A DNA stretch of 64,000 nucleotides from Gammaproteobacteria bacterium (GCA_030654835.1 JAURWS010000013.1:31829-95828); one strand, 5' to 3'; shown: positions 16,910 through 26,168, counted from the stretch's first letter. The notes: generated by a model not told the origin, from the sequence alone. Made by a program: numbers and translations.

Positions 16910-17057
16910 GTCAGTGATTCCTCGGAAATTGTGGCTTGTCCCCATTGCTTGCATAAGAAAAATGCCTTCTGTACATTGCCGTGGCGATGCGCAGGTCAAG
17001 CGCTCGGAAAATTGCTCGTTTTCAGCACTATACCCTGACGAAACTGGAGAAAACACT

Positions 17058-17681
17058 ATGCTCAAGATCTATGGAGGCAGCACCTACAACGCCACGAAAG
17101 TGTTGTTTACCGCCGAAGAGCTGGAGGTTCCCTGCGAATATGTGCATCTGAATTTTGTAAAGGGCGAGCACAAGAGCCCGGAACACCTGGCACGTCATCC
17201 TTTGGGCAAGGTGCCAGCCATTGAACATAACGGGCACTTCCTGTTCGAGAGTGCCTCGCTCTGTCGCTACCTTGCCAATATCAGCGACAAGCGACTGTAT
17301 TCTGCTGATCCTCTGCGGGCGGCGGAGATCGATCAAATGGTGGACATGATCTGCCATCACGTCGGACGCTGGCTGGGTGTCTACTTTTATCAAGAGGTCG
17401 TGCTCAAGAAGTATTACAACAAGCAGCCGGATGACAAGGCGCTGACAGAGGCCAAAGGCTTCCTGGATCAGGTACTGCCTTACATCGACAAGCTGCTGAG
17501 TTCGACTCGATTCTTGTGTGGCGATCAGCTCACACTCGCAGACACGATTGCTCTGCCGTACTTCCACGCTCAGGAAGTTACCTCGTTGAGTGTCGATGCG
17601 TATCCCTCCATTCAGCGCTGGCATGAAGAGATGAAGGCGCGGCCGGCGTTCCTGAGAACTCTGGCGCGCATGCCCCACTGA
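17058..17681 (+). CDS. Glutathione S-transferase family protein
   Basis: A 207-aa protein with an N-terminal thioredoxin-like GST domain (KIYGGSTYNATKVLFTAEEL, then HPLGKVPAIEHNGHFLFESASLCRYLA with the cis-Pro and the ES glutathione-binding pair) and an all-helical C-terminal domain (FLCGDQLTLADTIALPYF). The catalytic position near the start holds Ser/Thr rather than Cys. GGAG precedes ATG 17058. The flavoprotein gene follows after twelve bases, so they may form an operon with a redox or detoxification role (inference). Confidence 0.9.
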   Translation: MLKIYGGSTYNATKVLFTAEELEVPCEYVHLNFVKGEHKSPEHLARHPLGKVPAIEHNGHFLFESASLCRYLANISDKRLYSADPLRAAEIDQMVDMICHHVGRWLGVYFYQEVVLKKYYNKQPDDKALTEAKGFLDQVLPYIDKLLSSTRFLCGDQLTLADTIALPYFHAQEVTSLSVDAYPSIQRWHEEMKARPAFLRTLARMPH

Positions 17682-17693
17682 GTCGGCGGCATC

Positions 17694-19025
17694 GTGGGCT
17701 TTCCTGTTTTGAATGCCACGGGCAGCAACCCGGTATTGGTCGTCGGCGCTGGGCCGGCCGGGTTGATGGCCGCCGAGCAGCTGACCAAGGCCGGTATTGC
17801 GGTGCATGTGTGTGATGCCATGCCGTCCGTGGGAAGAAAATTTCTGCGCGCTGGCATCGGTGGTCTCAATCTGACCCACGCGGAAGATGCGCAGAGTTTT
17901 CACTCCCGTTATTCACACTCGCAGAGTGACGTCGTTGGCGCAGACGGAAAGGGAGTGGAAACGGTATCGTCCTGGTTACAGGATTTCGATGCTGACGCAC
18001 TGCGACACTGGGCGCAACAGCTAGGTGTCGAGACTTTTGTAGGCAGCTCCGGCCGGGTATTTCCCGTGGGGCTGAAGGCGGCGCCGCTGCTAAGAGCCTG
18101 GTTGCACAGATTGCGGGAACAGGGCTGTGTGCTGCATACCCGCTGGCGCTGGCTGGGCTTTGCCAAAGCGCCCTCCGCCGCAGCGCAAGCCAGAGCTTCT
18201 TATACCCTTCTCTTCGAGACTCCCGAGGGAGCGCAAAAAGTGTCTGCCCAGGTGGTGATATTCGCCCTCGGTGGTGGCAGCTGGGCGCGTCTTGGTAGCG
18301 ACGGACGCTGGCTTCCTGTGCTTGCGCGCGCAGGCGTAGCCTGTGCTCCGCTCAAGCCAGCCAATTGTGGTTTTGATTATGCCTGGAGTGCGCGCCTGCT
18401 GGAGCAGTTTGCGGGCAGCCCGCTGAAACCTGTGGGGCTGACCGTTCAGGATGCGCGTGGTCAGATTGTCTTTTCCCGCAAAGGCGAGGCCCTTGTCAGT
18501 CGGCATGGCATTCAGGGTAGTCTCATCTATGCGGCGTCTCGTTACATTCGCGATCTGATTGATCGTGAAGGAGAGGCGCGCATCTACTGGGATTTGCTGC
18601 CGGACCGCACGCTGGCACAGGCGCAGGCCGCTCTGCGCACGCCTCGTGGCAAGGACTCTCTGAGCAACTGGTTACGCAAACGGCTGGGGCTGGAAGGTGT
18701 GCGGCTGAGCCTCTTTCACGAACTGGCGGGCAAATCAGGCAGTGATGCTGAGCAACTGGCTGCATTGCTCAAACAGCTTCCGCAATCATTGCATCAGGCC
18801 CGGCCGATCGATGAGGCGATCTCGACCGCAGGCGGGGTATTGCTCAATGCGCTCGATGACCAGTTGATGAGTGTTGTGAATCCGGGGATATTCTTTGCAG
18901 GTGAGATGCTTGACTGGGAAGCGCCCACGGGTGGCTATCTGCTGAACGCCTGCTTCGCTAGTGGGCTTCGCGCGGGGCAGGGAGCAGTCGCCTGGCTGCA
19001 GGCAACGGGAAAGCCACTGGACTGA
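17694..19025 (+). CDS. FAD-dependent flavoprotein (TIGR03862/BaiN-like family)
   Basis: A 443-aa flavoprotein. The N-terminal dinucleotide motif VVGAGPAGLMAAEQL, the family marker GRKFLRAGIGGLNLTHAED, a central insert domain, and the C-terminal FAD contact GEMLDWEAPTGGYLLNACFASG place it in the HI0933-like family, specifically the TIGR03862 branch as I recall it. The reaction is not established for this branch. The start is a GTG at 17694 with no strong ribosome-binding site; coupling with the GST gene 12 bases upstream may help. Convergent with the cyclase-like gene, nine bases apart. Confidence 0.85.
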   Translation: MGFPVLNATGSNPVLVVGAGPAGLMAAEQLTKAGIAVHVCDAMPSVGRKFLRAGIGGLNLTHAEDAQSFHSRYSHSQSDVVGADGKGVETVSSWLQDFDADALRHWAQQLGVETFVGSSGRVFPVGLKAAPLLRAWLHRLREQGCVLHTRWRWLGFAKAPSAAAQARASYTLLFETPEGAQKVSAQVVIFALGGGSWARLGSDGRWLPVLARAGVACAPLKPANCGFDYAWSARLLEQFAGSPLKPVGLTVQDARGQIVFSRKGEALVSRHGIQGSLIYAASRYIRDLIDREGEARIYWDLLPDRTLAQAQAALRTPRGKDSLSNWLRKRLGLEGVRLSLFHELAGKSGSDAEQLAALLKQLPQSLHQARPIDEAISTAGGVLLNALDDQLMSVVNPGIFFAGEMLDWEAPTGGYLLNACFASGLRAGQGAVAWLQATGKPLD

Positions 19026-19034
19026 GTTGCGCGG

Positions 19035-20417
19035 TCAAGCCAATACGTGGAAGTAGACGTATTGCGCGCTGATGTCCTGGCGAATCTGGAACCCGATCTC
19101 GCGCAGATCAATGCAATTGAACAGTGCCTTGTACTCGATCTTCAAAGAGTTGTAGATCACTTCCTGGACAATGAGGATGTTGTAGTGCGACAGCCCCGAT
19201 TCCAGCGCCTTGTCATGAATGAGTTTTTCGATGACCGGGTGTTTGCGGATTTCCTCGTAGCGATAGGCCTGAATCAGCGCCTCACCGAAGAGATCATAAG
19301 ACTTGATGCCACTGCTCTGGAACGTCCCCTGCACTGAATTGAATGCCAGCCCCATGACTCCCTTGATAGGGGTGCCATAACCGAAGCGTCGGACCTCCTC
19401 GTTGAACTCTCTGAACATCATAAGTGCCGTGGCGATCGCGTGGTCCGCCAACAGATTGGGGTCGTCCGCCAGAAACGGATAGCCAATGGAGCTGATGAAT
19501 CCGTCGCCGGTTTCCTTGAGTCTGAATGCCCTCGACTTCAACGGGTTGTGCTGATATCCCAGCATGCAGATCTGAAAAAAATTGCGGAACACGTCGAGGA
19601 AAAATGACTTGGTGCGCTCGTGCTTGATCTCGCTGGAGCGCTGCACGTCAAACACATTGATGATGGCGCGCCCCTTCTCGACAGGCATGGTGTCTTCAAG
19701 CTCGTCGCCTGCCTTGATCATTTCCAGCTGGTGCGGATACACGAGCTTCGAGAGCTGGTTGTAGAGATGCTGTCGCGTATCGGCATCAATGGAGCGGTAG
19801 TAGAAGCGAATCTGCACGCGTGCGAAAAACATCCAGCTGAAGATCGTGCCGGCCAGAAATCCCTGAATGACCTGCACGGCATTGGTCGCCAGATATGGCG
19901 GGCTGATCAAAAAGATGAGCATCACCATGATGAGAGTAAACAAGATATTGCGCAGAAATGTCGTTCTGTATGACGTGTGGTAGGAGAACGCCGTTGTCAT
20001 CAACAATGTGAAGTTGATCTGACCGGACGGTGCAAGAAAGATCGCTGACTGTTGATCGATCACCATTCCCGGTTCAAATACAAAGCGCAGTGTCAGGCAG
20101 AAGCCCAACAAGACCGTCAAGCTGGCGAGGTCGAGCACCACCCTTGAATATTTCTCGATGCGAGAATTCAGCAATGATGCAATCGGAAACAGGAAGATCA
20201 GCAGAATTGGAACTGCATAGGCGAACAGCGCCTGAAATGCCAGGGGATTGTCGTTGCCGGAACGTGTCATGTAGGTCATGACAGAGGAGACGGCCAGAAG
20301 GATGGCCGCAGATTTTCCGGGCCAACTTGTCAGCGCCTGGGACGCATCGTCCCGTAATTCATCCCTGAACTCCTTGATGTGCTCTCTGCAATAGGCCGAA
20401 TACTTATCTGAGTTCAT
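19035..20417 (-). CDS. Membrane class III adenylate/guanylate cyclase-like protein, active site altered
   Basis: A 460-aa protein. Residues about 35-200 hold five or six hydrophobic segments. A linker LSKLVYPHQLEMIKAG (222-237) resembles the helix preceding class III cyclase domains. In residues 245-460, metal-binding Asp257 (INVFDVQ) and Asp305 with adenine-contact Lys301 (KETGDGF) fit the family. The third block, SYDLFGEALIQAYRYE (373-388), aligns with the canonical DYTxxGxxVNxAxRLE: Arg386 is kept, but the base-specifying Asp is Ser and the transition-state Asn is Ile. Activity is therefore uncertain; it could be a cAMP/cGMP producer, a heterodimer partner or a nucleotide sensor. It faces an orphan gene across 543 bases. 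Confidence 0.75.
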   Translation of the reverse strand: MNSDKYSAYCREHIKEFRDELRDDASQALTSWPGKSAAILLAVSSVMTYMTRSGNDNPLAFQALFAYAVPILLIFLFPIASLLNSRIEKYSRVVLDLASLTVLLGFCLTLRFVFEPGMVIDQQSAIFLAPSGQINFTLLMTTAFSYHTSYRTTFLRNILFTLIMVMLIFLISPPYLATNAVQVIQGFLAGTIFSWMFFARVQIRFYYRSIDADTRQHLYNQLSKLVYPHQLEMIKAGDELEDTMPVEKGRAIINVFDVQRSSEIKHERTKSFFLDVFRNFFQICMLGYQHNPLKSRAFRLKETGDGFISSIGYPFLADDPNLLADHAIATALMMFREFNEEVRRFGYGTPIKGVMGLAFNSVQGTFQSSGIKSYDLFGEALIQAYRYEEIRKHPVIEKLIHDKALESGLSHYNILIVQEVIYNSLKIEYKALFNCIDLREIGFQIRQDISAQYVYFHVLA

Positions 20418-20960
20418 TTATGTTTTTATAATCATGCAGAACGATGATCCATGTTGAATGGACTCTGACCCGTCAACTTCCGGTGAAGATAATTATCCGG
20501 AGGACTCTTGAGAGTCGCGTGATTATACAGTAATAGCCCGCCTCGGCAATTCGCTTATATATCAATATGTTGAATTTAATGAACCAGGTCACATCTTGGG
20601 TATTCGTCATTTTGGTGGGCTGCATTGGAATGGCGGCCGTTCGGCTCGCGCATAAAAGTAAGTGACCCAATCAATTCTGTAATGCCCTCTCCCTGCCTCA
20701 ACTCTTGATGCGGGAACAACGAGTCTATACCGATGCTTTGAGCTCGTTTAACCCGTGTCTGTCTCATGACGCTGACCACATGGAGCGTTGGTGTTTTATT
20801 CACCATTCTTGTGGATTACACTGCCACTGCCTTGATGGGCACTTTTCCGTACTGCCAGAGCGGAGTGAGGTCTCACCAAGACGAGCGCGTACTCACCTGT
20901 ACTCACCTGAGTATGGAAAATATATTCAAAATGTAGGAATGTTCCTACCCGGGATAAAAA
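20418..20960. other. Long intergenic region between the cyclase-like gene and the orphan gene
   Basis: This 543-base region is AT-richer than most of the window and separates two divergent genes. I see a perfect palindrome GACTCT-TG-AGAGTC at 20503-20516, which could be a regulator site, and a direct duplication of GTACTCACCT at 20889-20908 followed by GAGTA, 52 bases before the orphan gene. No open frame here has codon structure or a ribosome-binding site that convinces me. Promoters of both neighbours must lie here but no clear sigma-70 pair stands out. Confidence 0.45.
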
Positions 20961-21587
20961 ATGGATGCTATCAAGTTTAGAACGCTGACCACTGAAGTCG
21001 AAATCGAAAAATACATCGCCAAATTCGAAGGTTTTGTTGGGGTCAGGCTGCCTTACGACTACACAATCCGCAGCAGAATTGTTGGGGCCTTCAAGGGAGA
21101 GGAAATGGTTGCCGGCTACATGCTGGTCACCAAACCTGAATTCAGAAGTCTGATGTTTGTTCCTGACAGTGTTAAAGAGACTCACGAATTCTTCAAGAAC
21201 GATCAATATGAAATGATGGAAGTCAACGGAGTCTGGATTAGCGTGTCGCTGAAATCCGCAACCGACTATTTCCGTATCTGGATCCATATGATGTGGGATG
21301 TGTTTTTTACAAAGAAAAAATATGTTCTGCTGATGGCCAATCTGCGCAATGGCAACGTCAAGAATATTCACAGCCTCACCAATCCGGAATTGCTGTATGA
21401 AGGCCCACCCATGTTGATGGCCGGCAGCAACAGCCATTCAACAATTCGTGTCGCCTTCACTACGCGCTGGCAGATGGTGGCAAACATTCCACGTTACTGG
21501 ATGGAATACAAGAACAGAGAGAAGCGCTCAACCAAGCGTCTGAAGCAGCGCGCCTACAGCAGAGAGTTGCGTCAGGCCGAGTCGTAG
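20961..21587 (+). CDS. Orphan protein of unknown function (208 aa)
   Basis: I do not recognise this protein. It starts MDAIKFRTLTTEVEIEKYIAK and shows alternating helix and strand patterns (RIVGAFKGEEMVAGYMLV; YEMMEVNGVWISVSLKS) reminiscent of an acyltransferase-like (GNAT) fold, but no acetyl-CoA loop is visible. The C-terminal 30 residues are very basic (NREKRSTKRLKQRAYSREL). Its codons are AT-richer than those of the neighbours. Divergent arrangement with the cyclase-like gene across a long shared upstream region suggests possible joint regulation (inference). Confidence 0.7.
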   Translation: MDAIKFRTLTTEVEIEKYIAKFEGFVGVRLPYDYTIRSRIVGAFKGEEMVAGYMLVTKPEFRSLMFVPDSVKETHEFFKNDQYEMMEVNGVWISVSLKSATDYFRIWIHMMWDVFFTKKKYVLLMANLRNGNVKNIHSLTNPELLYEGPPMLMAGSNSHSTIRVAFTTRWQMVANIPRYWMEYKNREKRSTKRLKQRAYSRELRQAES

Positions 21588-21684
21588 GATTATTGACTGC
21601 GAATAGAATATAAGAGCACGCGCTGATGCTGCCCGGTTGATATCAGGGAGCGTTTGATCGGGTGGCATTTTATGCCGCGTGGGA

Positions 21685-21743
21685 TTTCTTTGTCCGCAGT
21701 TTATTCGTGTGCAGTTTCTCTGTCTGCAGTTATTCCTCTGCAC
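21685..21743 (+). repeat. 15-bp tandem repeat, four degenerate copies
   Basis: Four consecutive units at 21685-21699, 21700-21714, 21715-21729 and 21730-21743 follow the pattern TT(T/A)(T/C)T(C/T)(T/C)...G(C/T)(G)CAG and end in GCAG or GCAC. The array lies in the 277-base gap before the DUF4404 gene, about 120 bases from its start. Nothing else is evident in that gap. Confidence 0.7.
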
Positions 21744-21864
21744 TTGCGAGGGTTCCTGCATTGGGTCAAACTGCTGCGTATCGGTGGTTAACAATGGTTA
21801 ACGAATAAGCAGTGAGTCTGGATACGATGCGTCTGTAATGGTTATCGGCGCGAGGAGAGAATAC

Positions 21865-22125
21865 TTGAGTGAAAATAATGTAAAAAATTTGCTGCTGCAG
21901 TTGCAGCAAGCGCTTGCGGAAGGTGGAGCGGTGGATGACGAAACTTTGGCGATGGCTAAAAAGCTGGACAAGGAGATCAACGCCTTCATTGCCTCGGCAG
22001 AAGACGTCAACAGCCCCGAGCTGGACGATGCGATTGCCCTGGAGGCAAGATTTGCGGTAAATCACCCGGTGGCGGAGCGCCTGATCCGGGAGCTGATAGA
22101 CAGTCTTGGGCGCATCGGCATCTGA
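21865..22125 (+). CDS. DUF4404 family protein
   Basis: An 86-aa, mostly helical acidic protein: NVKNLLLQLQQALAEGG, DDETLAMAKKLDKEINAFI and HPVAERLIRELIDSLGRIGI match my memory of the small DUF4404 family of Gammaproteobacteria, whose role is unknown. I place the start at TTG 21865 because GAGGAGAG lies about seven bases before it. An ATG nine codons upstream (21838) has no ribosome-binding site and would add residues (VIGARREY) that are in fact the ribosome-binding region. Convergent with fadE. Confidence 0.8.
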   Translation: MSENNVKNLLLQLQQALAEGGAVDDETLAMAKKLDKEINAFIASAEDVNSPELDDAIALEARFAVNHPVAERLIRELIDSLGRIGI

Positions 22126-22150
22126 TCAACGGTTACGCATACGCAGTTAC

Positions 22151-24577
22151 TTACTGGTTCGCGTGGAAGGTTAGTGATTCATGTTCGTCGACCTGAATGG
22201 CCAGGTTGCGTGCGCGTTCAGCCTCGATATAGGCCTCGGCGTCTGCCGGACTGCAGATTTTTCGGTTGACCGCTTCTGCCGCCAGCGTTTCAAGTGATAT
22301 GTCACCCTGCAGCTGTCCCTGTTTGATGGCGGCTCGTATTGAATCTCGTACTGCTTTCGTGGCGACAATCCTGCTGAATGCATTTTCGATAATGTAAGCC
22401 GAATCGGCATTACTGTTGCCGATATATGCGTAACGGGTCAGGCGGTCCCGCAGTTCGGTGTCTGCCCACATCGTCTGTACGATTTCATGGTCCAGTCGGT
22501 CTGCCGGTTGACGGTAGGCGTCTCCCCAGGGAAATACCACGCGCTTGAGCAGAATCGCGATGGCACGATTGGGCAAGTTGTCAAAGAAGTCATTGAATGC
22601 ACGCTGGCATTCATGCAGAGCGAATTCCACATTCCAGCGCACGTAGGGCAGGTCTGCCGTGGCGCGGCCATTGCCCTCGTAATAGCGAAGTACCGCTGAT
22701 GCCAGGTAGAGCTGACTGAGGACATCGCCGAGCCGTGCCGAGAGTCTTTCCTTGCGTTTCAACTCGCCGCCGAACATGAGCATCGAAATATCGGAAACCA
22801 GTGCCAGCGCGGAACTCATGCGCGTGAGTTGCTGATAGAAGCCCTTGCTTGCATCCTGCGTCGGGCTGGCAGCGATTCTGCCGGCACTCAGCCCCAGTGT
22901 CAGTGTACGTACGAAGTTGCTGATGCCGTAACCGATGTGGCGAAAGATCAGGCTGTCGAATTCGCGCAGCCCTGCACTCTCGTCCGGATCTTTCGCCGCC
23001 TGCATTTCGCGCGCGATGAAAGGGTGGCAGCGCACTGCCCCCTGACCAAAGATCATCAGATTGCGGGTGAGAATGTTGGCGCCCTCTACCGTGATGCCAA
23101 TCGGCATGCTCATGTAGGCATGGGCGAGATAATTCGATGGACCAAGGATCAAGCCTCTGCCTGCGTGGATATCCATGGCGTCTTCAATCACGGAGCGCGA
23201 TTTTTCGGTCATGTGATATTTGGCTATCGCCGATACCACAGCTGGTTTGATATGCGCATCTACCGCTCCGGCGGTGATGATTCGGGCGGCCTCAAGCTGA
23301 TAGGTGTGTCCCGCGATTCTGGCCAGCGCCTCTTCGACACCCTCGAAATTACCAATAGCCAGATTGAACTGCGTGCGGATTCTGGCGTAGGCACCACTCA
23401 TCCGATAGCAGAGCTTGCCTGTGGCCGTGGCCAGGGCAGGGAGAGAGATCGCCCGTCCTTCCGACAGACATTCGACCAGCATGCGCCAGCCTTGCCCCGC
23501 GCGCTCAACGCCGCCGATGATCCATTCCAGCGGGATGAAGACATTCTCGCCACGGGTGGGACCATTCATGAACGTCATGCCCATGGGGAAGTGTCGATGT
23601 CCGATCTCTACGCCGGGGTGTGACGTGGGGATGAGGGCTACCGTGATGCCACGATCGACGACATCACTGAGCAGGTGCTCAGGATCCTGCATTTTGAACG
23701 CAAGGCCCAACACAGTCGCCACTGGCGCCAGTGTGATGTAGCGTTTGTTCCAGGTCAGCGAGAGGCCAACACACTGCCTGCCTTGATATTCGCCCATGCA
23801 GACGATGCCGGTATCGGTCATCGCGCCGGCATCACTGCCAGCTTCCGGGCCGGTCAACGCGAAACAGGGAATTTCCTCGCCACAGGCGAGTCGCGGCAGA
23901 TAGTGCTGGCGCTGCTCCTCTGTGCCATATTTCATCAGCAGCTCGGCGGGCCCGAGCGAATTGGGAACCATGGCGGTCACGGCGGCGCTGCAACTGCGCG
24001 TGGCAATCTTGGTGACGACGGTGGAATGAGCCAGTGCAGAGAACCCCAGGCCTCCGTATTCCTCCGGGATGATCATGCCGAAGAATTTCTCTTTCTTCAG
24101 GTATTCCCAGGCAGCGGTCGGCAGATCCTTGTCCTTGTGCACGATGTCCCAGTCACTGATCATCGCGCAAAACTCTTCGGTCTGTTTCGCGAGGAATTCT
24201 TCTTCCTCCTTGCTGAGCGTTGGATACGGAATATCCAACCACTTCTTCCAGTCCGGTGCTCCTCTGAACAGATCTGCTTCCCACCAGGTGTCGCCGGCTT
24301 CGAGTGCCTCCTGCTCCGTTGCGCTCATGGGGGGCAGGACGCGCTTGAAGAACTGGTAAACCGGGCGCGTCAGCTTGTCGCGGCGCAGATTGTCCTCGAA
24401 GTAGAAGAGCGCAACGACCAGCAATACGAGCCAGGGCAGCCACGCGAAGCCTCCATACCAGGTCAGCGCGAGCAACGTGATAGCGACTCCGGCGAGAATG
24501 TTTCCCATGTGCGCGCGACGATAGGCGAGCACCCAGATCACCGCGAGAACAATCAGTGACTGCATGAAAGTCGACAT
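22151..24577 (-). CDS. fadE: Long FadE-type acyl-CoA dehydrogenase
   Basis: An 808-aa acyl-CoA dehydrogenase with the layout of E. coli FadE (814 aa). Residues about 5-70 form two or three membrane segments, absent from classical 380-aa enzymes. The core dehydrogenase domain has CFALTGPEAGSDAGAMTDTG for FAD/substrate binding and TVEGANILTRNLMIFGQG near the active site, followed by the FadE-specific C-terminal domain. It introduces the first double bond in fatty acid beta-oxidation at the membrane. ATG 24577 has GGAG eight bases upstream. holA ends 13 bases before it on the same strand. Confidence 0.93.
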   Translation of the reverse strand: MSTFMQSLIVLAVIWVLAYRRAHMGNILAGVAITLLALTWYGGFAWLPWLVLLVVALFYFEDNLRRDKLTRPVYQFFKRVLPPMSATEQEALEAGDTWWEADLFRGAPDWKKWLDIPYPTLSKEEEEFLAKQTEEFCAMISDWDIVHKDKDLPTAAWEYLKKEKFFGMIIPEEYGGLGFSALAHSTVVTKIATRSCSAAVTAMVPNSLGPAELLMKYGTEEQRQHYLPRLACGEEIPCFALTGPEAGSDAGAMTDTGIVCMGEYQGRQCVGLSLTWNKRYITLAPVATVLGLAFKMQDPEHLLSDVVDRGITVALIPTSHPGVEIGHRHFPMGMTFMNGPTRGENVFIPLEWIIGGVERAGQGWRMLVECLSEGRAISLPALATATGKLCYRMSGAYARIRTQFNLAIGNFEGVEEALARIAGHTYQLEAARIITAGAVDAHIKPAVVSAIAKYHMTEKSRSVIEDAMDIHAGRGLILGPSNYLAHAYMSMPIGITVEGANILTRNLMIFGQGAVRCHPFIAREMQAAKDPDESAGLREFDSLIFRHIGYGISNFVRTLTLGLSAGRIAASPTQDASKGFYQQLTRMSSALALVSDISMLMFGGELKRKERLSARLGDVLSQLYLASAVLRYYEGNGRATADLPYVRWNVEFALHECQRAFNDFFDNLPNRAIAILLKRVVFPWGDAYRQPADRLDHEIVQTMWADTELRDRLTRYAYIGNSNADSAYIIENAFSRIVATKAVRDSIRAAIKQGQLQGDISLETLAAEAVNRKICSPADAEAYIEAERARNLAIQVDEHESLTFHANQ

Positions 24578-24590
24578 ACTGAGTACTCCG

Positions 24591-25673
24591 TTAGAATCGA
24601 CGTGGGGATTGTGTGGTACTGGCTTTGATGTTGCGGAGATCGTTACCGAAGAAATTGATGCCACAGAGTCCGAGTAATACGTTGCTGAGCTCTATCCATG
24701 GATCACTCTTGTGCAGACCCTTCACCGCGAGATCAACCAGGCGCGCCTGCTGCAGGAGATTCTCCAATGTCGTTACACTGAGCCGTTGGACGGCGGCACT
24801 GACCGGGCCTTCGTGGTTCTTCCTGACACCTTCATTCTGCAGCGCACTGCCTGTGCTCTGACCCGCCGCCATGCGTGTCGAGATGGCTATCAGGGTGCGC
24901 AGTTCACGCGTCAGCATGCCGAGGAGCGCCAGTACTTCATTGCCCTCGGAGCGCAGCCCATTCAGTATTTTCAGGCAGTGGCGGGCATTGCCCAGCAACG
25001 CCGCGTCCATGAGATTGAAGGTGTTGTAACGCGAATTGTCGGCGACCAGATTCATGATCTGCTTTCTGTCTATTTGCACCTTGTTTTCGGGGCTCGCGCC
25101 GGTGAGGACGCGCAACTTTTCGATCTCCTGACTCGCGGCGAGCAGGTTGCCCTCCAGGCGGTCACTCAGTATCGCTATCGCCTCCGGATCGGCGTGCAAG
25201 CCGTATGCTGCCATGCGTGTACTGATCCAGCGTGGCAGCGCTTTGCCATCTACCGGCCAGACCTGTACGAAAGCGCCGACTGTCTCCACAGCCTTGAACC
25301 ACTTGGTATTGAGAGCGCTGGTCTCCAGGCGCGGGCTGACGATGATGAGGACATTGTAGGGATTGGGATCGGCGAGATATTGCTGCAGGGCCTGGCGCCC
25401 CTCTTCCTCCAGTTTGGCCGAATAGAGTCGCAGTTCGATGATTTTCTTGTCGGAGAACAAGGACAGGCTGTTGCCTGATTGCAACATGGTCTGCCAGTTG
25501 AAGCTGCGATCAACAAAGAACAATTCCCATTCACTGAACCCTTGCTGGCGGCAGCGGGCGCGCAGTTTGTCCAGAGTTTCCTGGACTACCAGAGTCTCGT
25601 CACCCGCGATCCAGTACATCGGCAACAGTTGCCTTTGCAGCTGCGGGGCGAGCTGGTCGGAGTTGATGCGCAT
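24591..25673 (-). CDS. holA: DNA polymerase III delta subunit
   Basis: A 360-aa clamp-loader subunit that opens the beta sliding clamp. It matches HolA by N-terminal LLPMYWIAGDETLVVQETLDKLR, the AAA+-like middle segment (LFSDKKIIELRLYSAKLEEEG, PNPYNVLIIVSPRLE), and the C-terminal collar (FNLMDAALLGNARHCLKILNGLRSEGNEVLALLGMLTREL). The length is slightly above the 340-345 norm. Its ATG follows the lptE stop with no spacing (TGAATG), so the two are translationally coupled. Confidence 0.95.
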   Translation of the reverse strand: MRINSDQLAPQLQRQLLPMYWIAGDETLVVQETLDKLRARCRQQGFSEWELFFVDRSFNWQTMLQSGNSLSLFSDKKIIELRLYSAKLEEEGRQALQQYLADPNPYNVLIIVSPRLETSALNTKWFKAVETVGAFVQVWPVDGKALPRWISTRMAAYGLHADPEAIAILSDRLEGNLLAASQEIEKLRVLTGASPENKVQIDRKQIMNLVADNSRYNTFNLMDAALLGNARHCLKILNGLRSEGNEVLALLGMLTRELRTLIAISTRMAAGQSTGSALQNEGVRKNHEGPVSAAVQRLSVTTLENLLQQARLVDLAVKGLHKSDPWIELSNVLLGLCGINFFGNDLRNIKASTTQSPRRF

Positions 25674-26168
25674 TCAGTTGTTGCCTATTGCCCGCAGTCT
25701 GCTGAGCAGCTGCTGAGCGAGGTCCTGGCGCATCTCGACACGCAGCAAATCCATTTCTTCCGTGCTGCCCGCGATGTTGGCGATGTCTTCAAAGTAGCTG
25801 CGTTGCGCCGACAGTACCTGTGGCCCGAACAGGGCAACGCCATCGTGCTCCAGGCTGACTTCGACCGCCAGTCGCAGGTCGTATTGGGCCGCTCTCGCTC
25901 GCCCATTGACGGAGGCGGTGCGCGTGTCGGACTGCTCTGCACCTACGCGCAATGTATAGGGCGATTGTCCATTGATGGTGCTGATTTGATTGGCCGATAG
26001 TGCTGTGCGCAGTTGCTGCAGAAAGGCGCTGTTGGCCTGTGCCGCCTGCAACTGCACGCTGGTGAAGGGCAGGGCGCCGTGCTCTGTGCCACGCAGCGCG
26101 AAGCCGCAGGCCGTCAGCATGCATAGCAGGCCAAGAAGGAGTGTGAGGCGTGTAATCGTGTGTCGCAT
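25674..26168 (-). CDS. lptE: LPS-assembly lipoprotein LptE
   Basis: A 164-aa lipoprotein: signal peptide and lipobox LLCMLTAC, then CGFALRG, the classic mature start of LptE. LptE plugs the LptD barrel and helps insert lipopolysaccharide into the outer leaflet. Residues after about 60 show the alternating beta-strand/helix pattern of the family. In many Gammaproteobacteria leuS lies directly upstream; here the upstream neighbour is corC, 51 bases away, and leuS is not in the window. Confidence 0.93.
   Translation of the reverse strand: MRHTITRLTLLLGLLCMLTACGFALRGTEHGALPFTSVQLQAAQANSAFLQQLRTALSANQISTINGQSPYTLRVGAEQSDTRTASVNGRARAAQYDLRLAVEVSLEHDGVALFGPQVLSAQRSYFEDIANIAGSTEEMDLLRVEMRQDLAQQLLSRLRAIGNN

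Noticed and set aside
20473..20670. 65-codon minus-strand frame in the cyclase-orphan intergenic region
   Set aside because: No ribosome-binding site, mixed composition and no domain; treated as non-coding.
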